64,000 nucleotides of DNA, from assembly GCA_964006375.1 (NCBI GenBank), contig OZ023269.1:60168968-60232967 (forward strand), in the 5' to 3' direction. The position numbers and the translations under genes were made by a program. Below are positions 64,000-64,000 of this stretch, one piece after another. The notes under the pieces were generated by a model. That model worked only from the letters and a program-made list of their open reading frames with translations, did not search any database and was not told the origin of the DNA. Origin of the DNA: Tillus elongatus. Lineage: Eukaryota; Arthropoda; Insecta; Coleoptera; Cleridae. How positions within the stretch are numbered: position 1 is the first letter of the stretch; the number at the start of each line of letters is the position of its first letter.

Positions 64000-64000
64000 A

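Larger units (their letters stand above)
61985..64000 (-). mobile_element. piggyBac transposon, one end and most of the transposase
   Basis: The target TTAA is at 61985-61988 and the end sequence CCCATTCAGGACGG begins at 61989. The subterminal region 62001-62265 is packed with GCCGTACATGTACG-type palindromes. The transposase lies inside on the - strand. The other end is beyond the window. The end sequence itself is not identical to the classic piggyBac CCCTAGAAAG. Confidence 0.88.

Overview
The window looks like AT-rich arthropod (most likely insect) nuclear DNA. The evidence is GT-AG introns, BEL/Pao retrotransposons, a jockey-like LINE ORF1, a piggyBac, a hAT, a Polinton/Maverick with insect-type genes, and at least 17 long (TA)n arrays. 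No ordinary host housekeeping gene was recognised; almost everything that codes is mobile or virus-derived. The species cannot be fixed from the sequence.

Layout. (a) 1-17.2 kb: a decayed Polinton/Maverick. On the + strand it has protein-primed DNA polymerase B (1.3-5.2 kb), an intact unknown ORF (5.3-6.0 kb) and a PC4-like early gene (6.3-10.2 kb) split by a 3-kb repeat-built element. On the - strand it has the integrase, a DUF8207-like protein and the packaging ATPase (10.6-13.5 kb). The + strand morphogenesis block follows: pVI-like protein, cysteine protease, penton, double-jelly-roll major capsid (13.7-16.5 kb). Nearly every gene carries frameshifts or stops, and the integrase has lost its first catalytic Asp. 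(b) 16.7-28.9 kb: a cluster of small, unrecognised, broken genes. One family with a 'D-x-QGF ... YVKG' pattern occurs twice and one with an 'ELCxxYL' core occurs three times, alongside a Cys-rich ORF and a tandem array carrying four exact ROR/HR3-type half-sites. A complete BEL/Pao element (21346-27108, 5-bp TSD CTGTG) sits inside this cluster. (c) 29-45 kb: (TA)n arrays, many copies of one TIR/MITE-like family, a 4.3-kb hAT with one internal stop, a tRNA-derived SINE head, and a 5.07-kb DNA transposon (38824-43896) with an uninterrupted spliced transposase gene. (d) 45-54 kb: diverged repeats and a four-exon gene for a zinc-finger/tyrosine-recombinase-like (Crypton-type) protein with a single frameshift. 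(e) 54-64 kb: MITE arms, a LINE RT scrap, a BEL/Pao copy with a 982-codon open frame that has lost its RT, RNase H and integrase cores, a LINE ORF1 lying against its 5' end, and a piggyBac inserted at TTAA into that LINE ORF1.

The genes do not form one pathway. The order of insertions can be read from the nesting: Polinton-like DNA first, then the 3-kb element and BEL/Pao; the hAT into a (TA)n run; MITEs into the hAT and into the 5-kb transposon's intron; piggyBac into the LINE, which abuts the BEL remnant. All calls are by eye; no database search was run.
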